A stretch of DNA of 64,000 bases from Oscillatoriales cyanobacterium USR001 (GCA_001698425.1 MBRE01000044.1:1-64000), one strand, 5' to 3'; positions 44,806 to 54,184 are shown, counted from the first letter of the stretch. Numbers and translations are program-made. Notes: generated from the letters alone by a model not told the origin.

Positions 44806-44898
44806 TTTTAATTTACTTGATGATTTGGTTCGTAGTAAGCGCAAAGAGCGCTAAAGCGCTTACTACAAACAAGGTAATTATTTAATTTCTCTTCCTAA
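44806..44898. mobile_element. MITE-like repeat A, copy 4
   Basis: A diverged left end (TTTAATTTACTTGATGATTTGG), the core GTAGTAAGCGCAAAGAGCGC with mirror AAGCGCTTACTAC, and the right end TTATTTAATTTCTCTTCCTA. It lies between the methyltransferase-HIT gene and the glycosidase-like gene. Confidence 0.75.
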
Positions 44899-44968
44899 GT
44901 ACATATCGTAACTCAAGTTGCTAGTCCAAAAACACCGCCTATAAAAATGACAATTTACCAATGACAAT

Positions 44969-47707
44969 TTACCGTCGATTTAACTCCACTCTCTCCCCAT
45001 AACGTAATAACATATCCAAACTCGCCAAACGATTCTCCCAAGTTTCCACCTGATAACTATTCTCCATAGAATGCAGCCGCATTGAATTTTGAAATCGCGA
45101 TTTAAAACTCTGTAAAAACCTCTTAGCAATTGCCAACTTCTCCGCCGAAGGATTAGCAGCTAAAGCAGTCAAAGCTTGAGCCAAATCATTAGCTTCAGTG
45201 CTTAAATTCGTAAGCTCAGATTCCGAAATTCGTAACTGATTAGTAGCTAAAAGTAAACTCCATTCCTGCTTTAACGTCGTATAGCGCACAGCGGCCGCCG
45301 CAAAAGGTTGACGATAGGGAATTGGCTCTTTTACCGAATGAGAATGCCCTTGAGTGCGACTAAAAAATGTTTGTAAATTATTACCAATTGTTTCAAAGGC
45401 AAAAATCGAATAACCTCCCATTGGTAAGTCTCGTAAAGCTTGAATTTGATCGATCGCGACAATATTTGGCAAATTCAATAACTTCACCGAAGGTGCAATT
45501 AAAGTCGATCCTAAATTTTGTTCCTTCGCCAGTGGCTCGGCAATTCGTTGTAATCTATTCGTATCTAAAGCATAGGTCATCGGCACAACTAAATCAATAT
45601 CTCCCCGCCGCGCCCAAACTTCCCAATTTTGTTGAATCTTATAAATTCGCTGACTTTCTGGGTGAGGAAACACCGCTACTGAGATAATTGTGCGCGGATA
45701 ATTCTGTCGCAAAAATTGCGATACTTCAGCGACAAAACTATTAATTTTCTCGGTTTTAAATTCAATCCATCGCGGCCACAAATCGCCACTATCCGGCGAA
45801 ATCTTAGCCGGATCTACACCAGTTTGTTGTTTAAATTGTTCGCGGGCAGCTTTCCCATAACCAAAACTAAAACCTTGATTTGGGTCTTGAAAAGGATAGC
45901 GAATATAGTCTAATTGTAAGCCATCAACTTTGTATTTACTGGTAATTTCCCCAATTATTCTTAATAAATAACTGCGGGCTTCCTGATTAGCTGGATCGAG
46001 GTAAAATTTGCCATCATTGACGTGCTGACGACGACCTTTATTATCAATATTTGCCCAATCGGGATGAGCCGAAAGCACTGGTCCTGGATAATCATTTGCT
46101 AATCCCAGTAAGGCATTATGGCGTTTATTTCCAGTGGCAAATGTCCAAATCCAAGCGTGTAATTCTATGCCTCTTTCGTGGGCTAATTTAACCGCAGATT
46201 CTAAGGGGTCCCAGCCGAGGGTAAGGGGATTTTGTTGTGGGGCAATTTGTGAGGGATAAATTGGATAACCGGCATTCAATGTTTCAAAGAAAACTGTATT
46301 AATGCCAGCTTGAGCGAGGCGATCGAAGATTGCGGCTAATCCTTGTTCGGAACCAGCTTTAACTATGCTTCCTCTGTCTAACCAAACTGCTCGAATTTCT
46401 GCTCCTATGCGTTGCCCTTCGGTGGGATAATTCTGCCATAGTAATTGTCTTGCTTGCAGCCATTGTTCTCTGGCTGCGGCATAATTTTGTTTAGAAATTA
46501 GTCGATCGAAATTTTGTAATACTTGCTTTGCTTGCGCGATCGCGCTGACAGCGGCTCCTTGAATTACAGGCGGTCGACTTGCTACTCCAGCGCCGATATT
46601 ATTATTAGCAGCTACCAGTTGGGGAAATAAATTTGCGGCGTTAAGATTGATGGTAATGTTAGCAGAATTAACGGCAATTAAAGCACTTTCTACTCTGCCT
46701 AAAAGGTTGGTCAATTCTTGACGCATTAGATATATTTCTATGCTACTAATTGGCTTGTTTGAGTTAGCTTGAATATCTAAACCGGCCGGTGCAGACTGTT
46801 CGGAAGGATCGGTAAAATTTTCTGGAACTGGTTCATTTAGGGAAGATGGAGGAGCGGAATTAAGAGTTATAGAATTGGGAATTGTACTGTTAGGATTGGG
46901 GGTATTTGGGGCGGGCACGGGGGCACGGCCCCTACTATTATTTCCCGGTTGTGTTGTTGCGACATTTGGAGGTAAATTGGTAGTACCGTTCCATCTTGCT
47001 AAGGCGGCTTTTAGCCAAATGTTATCTAATTCTCCTGACTCTTCTTTGCCCCAATTCCAACCGAAATAAGTGGCGCGATCGCTGGCAATTACCGCTGAGG
47101 AACCATCACTTTGTTTCCATATTGCTACGGTTTGACTGTTAATATCGGCGGGAATTAAAACACCACCTTTGACGGTGTTATTTGTGGCTTCTGGTGGAAC
47201 CCAATTAGTAGAAACTTTACAGGCGATATCTCGACATCTTAATCGAGGTTGTGGTGTGGCTGATTGGGTTAAGGGAAATGCCCAATAACCGCCTAATAGC
47301 GATCGCAAAGACTGTCTTACTAAAGCCGGAGAATTACGCCCGACTGGACCTGCGGCAATTAATTTTCCTCCCTTTTTTACCCATTCTTCAATGGCTTTAA
47401 CTTGTACTGCATTCAGGGTTTCAATGTTAGGTAAAAATAGTACAGAAACGTCCGCTAAATCAGCGGCACTTTTAATATCTTCGAGATTAATTGGTTTATA
47501 AATACCAATTCCGCTTTCCCAAATTCTAGTTGTAATTTTAATCCAGTCGGCGGAATTATCCGCGCTACGAATTACTCCTAATTTGGATTCTATTTGTCCT
47601 AGAGAGGGGAAAATCACTGAAAAATTAACGACTGTACTGGCTATAGCTGCTACTAGCATAGATGCTAGTTGGCGTTTCTTTATAGAATGGAAATAAACGT
47701 CAGGCAT
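44969..47707 (-). CDS. Secreted glycoside hydrolase-like protein (GHL10/DUF187 family)
   Basis: The 912-residue protein has an N-terminal signal (LASMLVAAIASTVVNFSVIF) and a GATase-like N-domain (ADVSVLFLPNIETLNAVQ). A low-complexity Asn/Pro linker and the YngK/GHL10-type catalytic barrel follow. The barrel begins IRAVWLDRGSIV and contains FFETLNAGYPIYPS, LHAWIWTFATGN, DGLQLDYIRYPFQ and VVPMTYALD. The putative catalytic acids would be among the Asp residues of the LQLDYIRYP motif. A helical C-terminal extension follows. It probably acts on cell-wall or extracellular glycans. Confidence 0.88.
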   Translation of the reverse strand: MPDVYFHSIKKRQLASMLVAAIASTVVNFSVIFPSLGQIESKLGVIRSADNSADWIKITTRIWESGIGIYKPINLEDIKSAADLADVSVLFLPNIETLNAVQVKAIEEWVKKGGKLIAAGPVGRNSPALVRQSLRSLLGGYWAFPLTQSATPQPRLRCRDIACKVSTNWVPPEATNNTVKGGVLIPADINSQTVAIWKQSDGSSAVIASDRATYFGWNWGKEESGELDNIWLKAALARWNGTTNLPPNVATTQPGNNSRGRAPVPAPNTPNPNSTIPNSITLNSAPPSSLNEPVPENFTDPSEQSAPAGLDIQANSNKPISSIEIYLMRQELTNLLGRVESALIAVNSANITINLNAANLFPQLVAANNNIGAGVASRPPVIQGAAVSAIAQAKQVLQNFDRLISKQNYAAAREQWLQARQLLWQNYPTEGQRIGAEIRAVWLDRGSIVKAGSEQGLAAIFDRLAQAGINTVFFETLNAGYPIYPSQIAPQQNPLTLGWDPLESAVKLAHERGIELHAWIWTFATGNKRHNALLGLANDYPGPVLSAHPDWANIDNKGRRQHVNDGKFYLDPANQEARSYLLRIIGEITSKYKVDGLQLDYIRYPFQDPNQGFSFGYGKAAREQFKQQTGVDPAKISPDSGDLWPRWIEFKTEKINSFVAEVSQFLRQNYPRTIISVAVFPHPESQRIYKIQQNWEVWARRGDIDLVVPMTYALDTNRLQRIAEPLAKEQNLGSTLIAPSVKLLNLPNIVAIDQIQALRDLPMGGYSIFAFETIGNNLQTFFSRTQGHSHSVKEPIPYRQPFAAAAVRYTTLKQEWSLLLATNQLRISESELTNLSTEANDLAQALTALAANPSAEKLAIAKRFLQSFKSRFQNSMRLHSMENSYQVETWENRLASLDMLLRYGERVELNRR

Positions 47708-47905
47708 TATTTGTTATTGGTTATTTGTTATTGGTTAACTGTTATTTGTTATTTGTTATTTGTTATTTGTTAGTTGTTATTTGTTATTTGTTAGTTGTTA
47801 ACAGTTAACAGTTAACAGTTAACAGTTAACCAATAACCGTTAACCAATAACCGTTAACCAATAACAAATAACCAATAACCGTTAACCAATAACCGTTAAC
47901 CTATT
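47708..47905. repeat. Long heptameric STRR tract
   Basis: About 200 bp of TTATTTG, TTAGTTG, AACAGTT and AACCAAT-type units separate the helicase stop from the glycosidase-like gene start. The tract changes orientation in the middle (TTATTTG to AACAGTT), giving long potential hairpins. Confidence 0.9.
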
Positions 47906-47907
47906 AT

Positions 47908-50667
47908 TCAATCAACCCCTTCATTAACAGGAAAGCGATCGATTAACTGCATAGCACGATGGGCATTACTTCGTAAAGACTCGGATATATAAGGTACGTG
48001 AGGTACTTGAGATAAGAAATCCAAAGTCCGCCGCAAAATCCTGACCACATCGCCCTCATCTAAACTTGTATTGGCCACAATGTCAAGCCATTCTACACCA
48101 AGAGCCCATTGCTCAACTAAAGTAACGATCTCTCGTTCCAACCAAATTGGAATTGCGACATCGTGACGATATTGTACTTGAAATAGTCGCCGCCGCAACC
48201 CTCGCTGCAAATTATCTAAAGCTTCCAATACTTCCGGTGATAAAGTGTAGCGAGTCCAACTGTCTGGCCGCGAAACTTCCGTTACTAAAGCCGCGCAAGC
48301 AGCAGCTAAATGATGGGGATCGAGTTCATTAAATTCACCCGACATCAGCGATAAACCTAGCCACAATTCATTATCGCCGCGAATGGCAGCGCAAGCTTTA
48401 CCTAATACTGTTGGCGTTAATCCATCCAAACAGCCAAAACTCTGTAAAATGGCAATTAAACTCAGAAATTCCTCCCAGTAATGGGCTCGTTTTTTTTCTA
48501 ATTGTCGTTGTCGATCGCTAATTTCTGCCATCAATGCGATCCGCCGCCGTTGGCGTTTCAATAAACTAGCAGGGTTGCCAAATCCGTGAATTGGATGATG
48601 TTCTAATTGGGCTTCTAATGTGGTTATTCGCTGTTGTTGTTCGATAGTTTCTGGAGTTGGCGCAGAAGGTGGTATTTCTGGAATTAATCGCGTGATCGCG
48701 ATCGTTTCTTCTCCTCCCATTCGACATTGGCCTAACCGCATCTGCATTTCCGCCGGCGTACCCAAATTATCCACTACTGCCAATCTTGGCAAATCCGTAT
48801 GTAACCCCATTACATCACTAATTGCCACTACATACCAGCGATTATCTTTACCCAAACATACCAAATAAGGAGCTTGACCGGAACCGGGTATTTTCGCTAC
48901 TAAAACTGCTGGTAAAGGCGATGATTGCGGTTTTTTCGCAGTAGGAACGTGCTTACCTTTTAAACTAACGACAGTTCCCACAATGGCAAAAGCTACCGCG
49001 ATCGACATCTCCTTAAGTCGAGTTTCTTCTGCCTGTTGTTCTAAAGTTTTTAAAGTGCGTTTTTCTTCCTTAAGTCGTCCCTGCAATTTTTCATAATTAG
49101 CCAATAATTTATCTAAAGATGCGATATTTTTCCCACTAGCATCTAACTGTGCCTCGATCGCCGCTAATTCCCTTTGCAAAATGTCAATTTCTTCTTGTTG
49201 TGGCAGCAAATACAAAGTAGATATATATTGCCCAAAACTTCTCTCTACAAGCTCTTTAGCCTCCGATAAAGTGTGAGTTTGTAACAAATTCAACACCATG
49301 CCATAACTCGGAGTAAACTGACTAGAAAGAGCATCTGCCCCCGCTGTTGCCAAATAACCCGCTTCTTTTGCTCCTTCAAAGGGCGTTTGTACTGTCACCA
49401 CATATCCCACCTCATCCATCCCCCGTCTGCCTGCTCTACCTGCCATTTGCAGAAATTCTGAAGCATTTAACAAACGATGTCCGCGATCGGTGCGCTTAGA
49501 AAGAGTAGAAATTACTGTAGTTCTCGCGGGCATATTTATTCCCGCCGCCAGAGTTTCTGTGGCAAATACCACTTTAATTAAACCCATGCCAAACAATTCT
49601 TCAACTAATCCTTTCCAAGCGGGTAAAATACCTGCATGATGAGCGGCAACACCTTGACACAAAGGTTCTATTTGTCCAGCCCTTCCCGCTTCAGGATTGC
49701 GCTCTAAAAAGTCAGTAACAATCCGACGTAATAAAGCTGATTCTGATTCAGTTACCAAGGATAAACTACCCATTTCCGCCACAGCGCGATCGCAACCTTT
49801 TCGACTAAAAATAAAGTAAATAGCTGGCAACATATCCCTTTGTTGCAAATTAAACAGCACATCTGTCAAATTAGGAACGGGAATGCTACCTCTAGCTTCT
49901 TTCTGTTGCTTCTTTTTGGCAATCAGGCGAGAATTAAGTTTTTTTGTGCCAGCTTCCAGCAGCGGAAATAAACCTTTTTGATTAGCAAAGTGAAATTGCA
50001 AAGGAACCGGTCGAAAATCAGAGTAAATTAACTCAGTCGGCCCATGTACTCTGCTAATCCAATCTGTTAGTTGATCGCTATTTGCAACGGTGGCAGAAAG
50101 CGCCACGAGTTGCACTTCACCGGGACAATAAATGATCGATTCTTCCCAAACAGTTCCCCTTTGTCGATCGTTCATGTAGTGACATTCATCGAGGACAACA
50201 GCTTCAACATCAGTCAAAGATGTGCCAACTTCACCGATAGGAGTTCCGTATAGCATATTACGGAAAATTTCGGTGGTCATTACTAGAATGGGAGCTTCTC
50301 GATTAATGGAAGTATCTCCAGTTAGTAATCCCACCATATCTGTGCCGAATTGTTGGCGAAAGTCTCGCAACTTTTGGTTAGAAAGGGCCTTGAGGGGAGT
50401 GGTGTAAAAGACGCGCTTACCGCGACAGAGGGCGCGGTAAATGGCGTATTCGCCGATGAGAGTTTTGCCCGAACCCGTAGGGGCGCAGACGACAACGGAT
50501 TTTCCAGCATCAAGGGCAGCGATCGCCTCTTTCTGGAAATCGTCTAAGTCAAAGGGGAATAGAGTCTTCAGATCCAGCGCTTCGCTGTTCTGGGAGGGGT
50601 ACGACACAATTAGTTTGATATATTGCAGAGTGAATGTGCTTAAATCTTGCCGTGAGCAAGGTAGCAC
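47908..50667 (-). CDS. Ski2/Mtr4-like DEAD/DExH RNA helicase
   Basis: The 919-residue superfamily 2 helicase has Walker A APTGSGKT (about 60-67), motif II DECH in VVLDECHYMND and motif III LSATVAN. The second RecA domain has GINMPARTTVISTLSKR and QMAGRAGRRGMDEVGY (motifs V, VI). Coiled-coil, beta-barrel and C-terminal DSHCT-like helical domains follow. It resembles the cyanobacterial relatives of plastid ISE2, implicated in RNA processing. The first ATG is at 50667; a later in-frame GTG near VSYPSQNSEAL could be the true start. Confidence 0.9.
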   Translation of the reverse strand: MLPCSRQDLSTFTLQYIKLIVSYPSQNSEALDLKTLFPFDLDDFQKEAIAALDAGKSVVVCAPTGSGKTLIGEYAIYRALCRGKRVFYTTPLKALSNQKLRDFRQQFGTDMVGLLTGDTSINREAPILVMTTEIFRNMLYGTPIGEVGTSLTDVEAVVLDECHYMNDRQRGTVWEESIIYCPGEVQLVALSATVANSDQLTDWISRVHGPTELIYSDFRPVPLQFHFANQKGLFPLLEAGTKKLNSRLIAKKKQQKEARGSIPVPNLTDVLFNLQQRDMLPAIYFIFSRKGCDRAVAEMGSLSLVTESESALLRRIVTDFLERNPEAGRAGQIEPLCQGVAAHHAGILPAWKGLVEELFGMGLIKVVFATETLAAGINMPARTTVISTLSKRTDRGHRLLNASEFLQMAGRAGRRGMDEVGYVVTVQTPFEGAKEAGYLATAGADALSSQFTPSYGMVLNLLQTHTLSEAKELVERSFGQYISTLYLLPQQEEIDILQRELAAIEAQLDASGKNIASLDKLLANYEKLQGRLKEEKRTLKTLEQQAEETRLKEMSIAVAFAIVGTVVSLKGKHVPTAKKPQSSPLPAVLVAKIPGSGQAPYLVCLGKDNRWYVVAISDVMGLHTDLPRLAVVDNLGTPAEMQMRLGQCRMGGEETIAITRLIPEIPPSAPTPETIEQQQRITTLEAQLEHHPIHGFGNPASLLKRQRRRIALMAEISDRQRQLEKKRAHYWEEFLSLIAILQSFGCLDGLTPTVLGKACAAIRGDNELWLGLSLMSGEFNELDPHHLAAACAALVTEVSRPDSWTRYTLSPEVLEALDNLQRGLRRRLFQVQYRHDVAIPIWLEREIVTLVEQWALGVEWLDIVANTSLDEGDVVRILRRTLDFLSQVPHVPYISESLRSNAHRAMQLIDRFPVNEGVD

Positions 50668-50704
50668 AGGACTTTCCCTATTGTAAGCCTAAGTGAGCCA
50701 ATTG

Positions 50705-50815
50705 GGTAAGGGGGAGAAGAAATTAAGAAGGAAGAAGGAAGAAGGAAGAGGGAAGAAGGAAGAGGGAAGAAGGAAGAAGGAAGAAGGAAGAAGGAAGAAG
50801 GAAGAGGTTAGTAAT
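50705..50815. repeat. Purine-rich heptamer tandem repeat (GGAAGAA type)
   Basis: About fourteen copies of GAAGAAG/GAAGAGG-type heptads occur upstream of the helicase gene, followed by AGCAATT units. A short related tract is at 60688-60716. Confidence 0.85.
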
Positions 50816-50909
50816 TAGCAATTAGCAATTAGCAATTAGCAATTTTCTTTGGCACAAAATAGTTTAATTAAAAATACTATTAAGTTGATTTAAGTTGATT
50901 TTATTGGCT

Positions 50910-51365
50910 TTACGAAAGCGTACCAAAGTAAAAAGTATCTGTAGCGGGATCGACCGCAAAACGCATTCTTTCGAGAAAACCAATTTGACCGATAAAAGAG
51001 GGAAAATTGCCCCAGTATTCCTCAACATCAGGAATAAAAACCGTAGCATCCACATCCAGATCGTCACCTTCATCAGCAGGCAATGTCATGTTTACTCGAA
51101 TAATACTCCCATCTAAGCGCATACCTCTAATCAACATAATTTTCCTTTCAAGAGTAGGTAGGTAGTCTAAACCAGCTTGTCTAGCGATTCGAGGTGCTAG
51201 AATTGGATATGGTGCGCCAGTATCAACAATAGCTTCTATTATTCTGCCTGCAACCTTCACTGGCAAAATAATTCGATTTGTGGTTTCATTTTCCGTAGCT
51301 GGTTGGTAAGTGTAACGAATTGAGCCTGTAGCAAAACTATCGCCATTAGGGAAGAATAAAGCCAT
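50910..51365 (-). CDS. Retropepsin-like aspartic protease family protein
   Basis: The 151-residue single-domain protein carries DTGA in AIVDTGAPYPILAP (about 44-57) and a C-terminal FIGQIGFLERMRF strand-turn with Ile-Gly. Residue composition is distinct from the retropepsins at 26871 and 56439. Its start ATG overlaps the stop of the upstream DUF5678-type gene, so the two form a coupled pair. Substrates unknown. Confidence 0.8.
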   Translation of the reverse strand: MALFFPNGDSFATGSIRYTYQPATENETTNRIILPVKVAGRIIEAIVDTGAPYPILAPRIARQAGLDYLPTLERKIMLIRGMRLDGSIIRVNMTLPADEGDDLDVDATVFIPDVEEYWGNFPSFIGQIGFLERMRFAVDPATDTFYFGTLS

Positions 51366-51721
51366 TAATGAAGCACGGTAATATATAGACCAATCGTATC
51401 ATCTAGCCGATCTGCTAATTCGTCAAGAGATGCGGCATCAGCTACTAACTCGCCACTACGGAGTGCTATCCATCGATGCCGATAGGTTGGCAAGTTTTGC
51501 CTGATCCATTCTCTCGACGCTTGCATATTTTTCCGTTGCTCAGGATCGCTTGGTTTAACTGTCACCTTCGCAGGTGCGAGAATGTAAGCATATTTCTGAA
51601 CATCTGAATGTTCGGGATAAAGTTGACCAGCTTCTATTGAAATTCGCTGTGCTGCATAAAAATCACCTCGATCTAAGGCCGCATCCATATCTTTAATGAA
51701 TTCTTCAGGAGATTTTTCCAT
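51365..51721 (-). CDS. DUF5678-like small protein
   Basis: The 118-residue protein has an N-terminal helical part (EEFIKDMDAALDRGDFYAAQ) and a C-terminal DUF5678-like segment (REWIRQNLPTYRHRWIALRS followed by GELVADAASLDELADRL). Its stop overlaps the start of the retropepsin gene. DUF5678-retropepsin pairs recur in cyanobacteria, but the purpose is unknown. Confidence 0.7.
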   Translation of the reverse strand: MEKSPEEFIKDMDAALDRGDFYAAQRISIEAGQLYPEHSDVQKYAYILAPAKVTVKPSDPEQRKNMQASREWIRQNLPTYRHRWIALRSGELVADAASLDELADRLDDTIGLYITVLH

Positions 51722-51801
51722 ATTTTCCCAATCTTTTAATCTATTTTAATTAACCACAAAGTAATTGGTAATTGTTATTACCAATTACTCTTTATTAACT
51801 G

Positions 51802-52884
51802 TTAGTCACCCAAACAAATGCCCAATCCGCGAGCGGTTTTAACTAGAGTCCCATCGGATTCTACTACTCTGTATTTCGCGATCGCATCCGCTAAAGGCAC
51901 GCTCACTACTTCCCGTTTTTGCCAAGTCACCATCTGGTCATATTTCCCCTCAGCAATTAAATCAACTGCTGCCACACCAAAAGCCGAAGCAATTAATCGT
52001 TCCAGTGGTGAAGGAGTTCCCCCCCGTTGAATATGTCCTAAAACAGTTACTCGCGTTTCTGCTCCGCTACATATAGAAATTGCATCAGCTAAATACTGAC
52101 CAATTCCCCCTAATCGCTTTTGTCCTAAGCGATTTATTTGCATCATTTGTTCGCCTTCTTCTGTCCGCACTGACTCGGCCACAACGATTAAACAGTAATT
52201 TCTTCCCTGTTCTTGGCGTTCTCGAATTTTATCACAAATATTGGATAATTTGTAAGAAATTTCAGGAATCAGAATGACATCTGCTCCCCCTGCAATTCCC
52301 GCACTAATCGCAATATGTCCCGCATCGCGTCCCATGACTTCCACAATCATTACTCGTGAATGACTAGCGGCAGTAAAATGTAAGCGATCGAGTGCTTCTG
52401 TGGCAATATTAACAGCAGTATCAAAACCAATAGAACGCTCAGTAATTCCGACATCATTATCAATAGTTTTGGGAATAGCAACTAAATTCAAGTTGCCTTG
52501 TTGAGCAATCCGTCGCAAAATTGCTAAACTTCCATCACCACCAATTCCAATTAAGGCATCGAGTCCTAATTGATGATAGCCTTCAATAATATCAACAGTT
52601 CGATCGCGCAAACTACCGTCAGGCATCGGAAAAGCAAAAGGATCTCCCTTATTCGTCGTACCTAACATTGTACCGCCAGCGGTCAGCAAATGATCTACTT
52701 TTTCAATATCGAGGCAAATAGCGTCTGGGGGACGAACTAGCAGTCCATTAGTTGCTTGACGAATCCCTAGAACTTCCCAATGATATGTTCCCGTTGCGCG
52801 GTAGACTACGGCTCGAATCACCGCATTTAAGCCTGCACAATCTCCCCCGCTAGTGAGGATGCCGATGCGTTTGTGTTCTCCCAT
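51802..52884 (-). CDS. pfkA: 6-phosphofructokinase
   Basis: PfkA phosphorylates fructose 6-phosphate, the glycolytic commitment step, in the cytosol. The 360 residues have the N-terminal GILTSGGDCAGLNAVIRAVV, GIGGDGSLAILR (about 113-124) and PKTIDNDV with catalytic Asp (about 138-145). MIVEVMGRDAGHIA and the LGHIQRGGTPSPLERLIA effector region are also present. GGDGS fits an ATP-type enzyme, while PKTIDND has the Lys seen in PPi-type enzymes, a mixed pattern common in cyanobacterial Pfk. Isolated gene. Confidence 0.95.
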   Translation of the reverse strand: MGEHKRIGILTSGGDCAGLNAVIRAVVYRATGTYHWEVLGIRQATNGLLVRPPDAICLDIEKVDHLLTAGGTMLGTTNKGDPFAFPMPDGSLRDRTVDIIEGYHQLGLDALIGIGGDGSLAILRRIAQQGNLNLVAIPKTIDNDVGITERSIGFDTAVNIATEALDRLHFTAASHSRVMIVEVMGRDAGHIAISAGIAGGADVILIPEISYKLSNICDKIRERQEQGRNYCLIVVAESVRTEEGEQMMQINRLGQKRLGGIGQYLADAISICSGAETRVTVLGHIQRGGTPSPLERLIASAFGVAAVDLIAEGKYDQMVTWQKREVVSVPLADAIAKYRVVESDGTLVKTARGLGICLGD

Positions 52885-53215
52885 TCAGATCGCCGATAAT
52901 GTGATTAAGACCTTAGCATATCAAGTTTAGGGGACATTTAACATAGGTAATTCATTCTGAATATAAAAGTTAAAGTATCAGATTCGATCGCGCGGATTAA
53001 ATTCTCTCGTTCCAGAGTCAAAGCACCAAGTTTTATTCCCTCAACTTCTCACACATCTGCGATCGCTTCAATAAAACGGGAGCATCCCGATTTTGTAGGG
53101 GCGAAGCATTCCGGCAGATAAGTTATTGGTTAAAACGAGAGATTTACTGCGGTCATGCTTCGCCCCTACGGATATATTTGCAAATTCGGGATGTTCCCAA
53201 TAAAACTTTCTATAT
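52885..53215. other. Intergenic region containing MITE B copy 2
   Basis: Besides the MITE-like element at 53078-53198 and HIP1 sites I see no gene or RNA in this gap. Confidence 0.6.
53078..53198. mobile_element. MITE-like repeat B, copy 2 (complete, with target duplication)
   Basis: A 121-bp element starting GGGAGCATCCCGATTTTG and ending CAAATTCGGGATGTTCCC, with the inner hairpin around GGGGCGAAGCAT. It is flanked by the 8-bp direct repeat AATAAAAC (53070-53077 and 53199-53206), a clear target-site duplication. Confidence 0.88.
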
Positions 53216-53503
53216 ATGCCCACTTTTAAATTTAATAAGCTTTGGGTAAATCGTCGTAATTTTACTCTTACTTATCCGTTTGAGTCGGGTGTCGTTCGTT
53301 TTGATTCTTCTATTTATTTGTTTCGATCGACTGCCAAAGATCCTTGGCCTGCACGATTAACGCTTTCTTCTGTTGTTTCTTCTGAGCTTAGTAAGCGTCT
53401 TCCCTCTGGTTCCGATCGGATTTGTGCTTTGGGGGGGTTGTTTGCTGGTTTGACTGTTCCGATCGATTCTATTCTCGTTTCATTTCAAAGGGTTAAGTTT
53501 TAG
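53216..53503 (+). CDS. Hypothetical protein, 95 residues
   Basis: An open frame of 95 codons starts just after MITE B copy 2. The product is basic, with beta-rich segments (RRNFTLTYPFESGVVRFD) and no family I recognise. No clear ribosome site is visible. It is transcribed toward the tRNA array. It may be real or spurious. Confidence 0.4.
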   Translation: MPTFKFNKLWVNRRNFTLTYPFESGVVRFDSSIYLFRSTAKDPWPARLTLSSVVSSELSKRLPSGSDRICALGGLFAGLTVPIDSILVSFQRVKF

Positions 53504-53533
53504 TATAATAGTTGATCGTCAGACTTCGGTTGA

Positions 53534-53731
53534 TCAGCTTGCGCGCGATCGATGTAGCAATAACCAGTAAGCTGACTGAACTTTAGTTAAGTTACTGGGG
53601 ATTCCTTTCAGTGCCTCCGCAACCCGTTGCCAGTTTGCGGTTTCAGGGAACGTCGCGAAGCAACTTTTTACCTTACTCAGCAAACCCAGTCGTCCTTTTG
53701 AGAGCCGCTTTCCTAGTTTCTGCGGTGCCAT
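53534..53731 (-). CDS. Small basic hypothetical protein at the end of the tRNA array
   Basis: A 65-residue frame from ATG 53731 on the same strand as the tRNA array and about 40 bp beyond its last tRNA-like element. The product is basic (KLGKRLSKGRLGLLSKVKSC) with a helical C-terminus (NLTKVQSAYWLLLHRSRAS). I recognise no family and see no strong ribosome site. Coding status uncertain. Confidence 0.35.
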   Translation of the reverse strand: MAPQKLGKRLSKGRLGLLSKVKSCFATFPETANWQRVAEALKGIPSNLTKVQSAYWLLLHRSRAS

Positions 53732-53770
53732 TCCAATTTAGGCGATCTCCCCATAATAAAAATTATATCA

Positions 53771-53842
53771 TCCACCGGGGAGGTACTGCCCCTCCTATCT
53801 CTGTGTTATCAGCACAGCGCCGCACTTTCTGGCTCCCAGTGG
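53771..53842 (-). tRNA. tRNA-Ile(GAT)-like, degenerate T-loop
   Basis: Acceptor CCACTGG/CCGGTGG pairs fully. Anticodon stem CTGTG/CACAG encloses CTGATAA (anticodon GAT). The T-stem GGAGG/CCTCC has loop GGCAGTA instead of TTCRANN, and the D-arm is poor. Last element of the array; probably a decayed or unusual tRNA. Confidence 0.5.
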
Positions 53843-53846
53843 TCAA

Positions 53847-53929
53847 AGGAAGATGAAGGAATCGAACCTTTACAGTTAACTGTACCCTGGTTTTCAAGAC
53901 CAGTTGCCGGCCATTCAGCGGCATCTTCC
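53847..53929 (-). tRNA. tRNA-Ser(TGA)
   Basis: 83 nt. Acceptor GGAAGAT/ATCTTCC; anticodon arm CTGGT-CTTGAAA-ACCAG; long variable arm (TACAGTT/AACTGTA); T-loop TTCGATT. Class II structure as expected for Ser. CCA not encoded. Confidence 0.92.
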
Positions 53930-53933
53930 AAGG

Positions 53934-54008
53934 GGTGTCTGACGGGAATTGAACCCGCTATTACTGGTTCCACAAACCAGCGCCGCTACCACTTTGGCTT
54001 CAGACACC
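53934..54008 (-). tRNA. tRNA-His(GTG)
   Basis: Acceptor GTGTCTG/CAGACAC with the extra encoded G-1 opposite C73, the His identity element. Anticodon arm CTGGT-TTGTGGA-ACCAG; T-arm GCGGG-TTCAATT-CCCGT. Confidence 0.92.
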
Positions 54009-54013
54009 ATCAG

Positions 54014-54086
54014 TGGAACCAAGGAGAATTGAACTCCTAACTTCTTGCGTGCAAAGCAAGCGCTCTACCAATTGAGCTATGGCCCC
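54014..54086 (-). tRNA. tRNA-Ala(TGC)
   Basis: Acceptor GGGGCCA/TGGTTCC contains the G3-U70 pair that specifies Ala. Anticodon arm CTTGC-TTTGCAC-GCAAG; discriminator A. Confidence 0.93.
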
Positions 54087-54105
54087 ATTTAATTTACTAT
54101 TTGGT

Positions 54106-54178
54106 GGATTCTGGTCGGATTTGAACCGACATTTTCCTAGCAGCCAGCTAGGTGCTTTTCCAATTAAGCTACAGACCC
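54106..54178 (-). tRNA. tRNA-Ala(GGC)
   Basis: Anticodon arm CCTAG-CTGGCTG-CTAGG gives GGC; T-arm GTCGG-TTCAAAT-CCGAC. The acceptor GGGTCTG/CAGAATC has position 3-70 as G-A, so the Ala G3-U70 determinant is missing. Charging with Ala is therefore doubtful. Confidence 0.75.
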
Positions 54179-54184
54179 ATTCAG

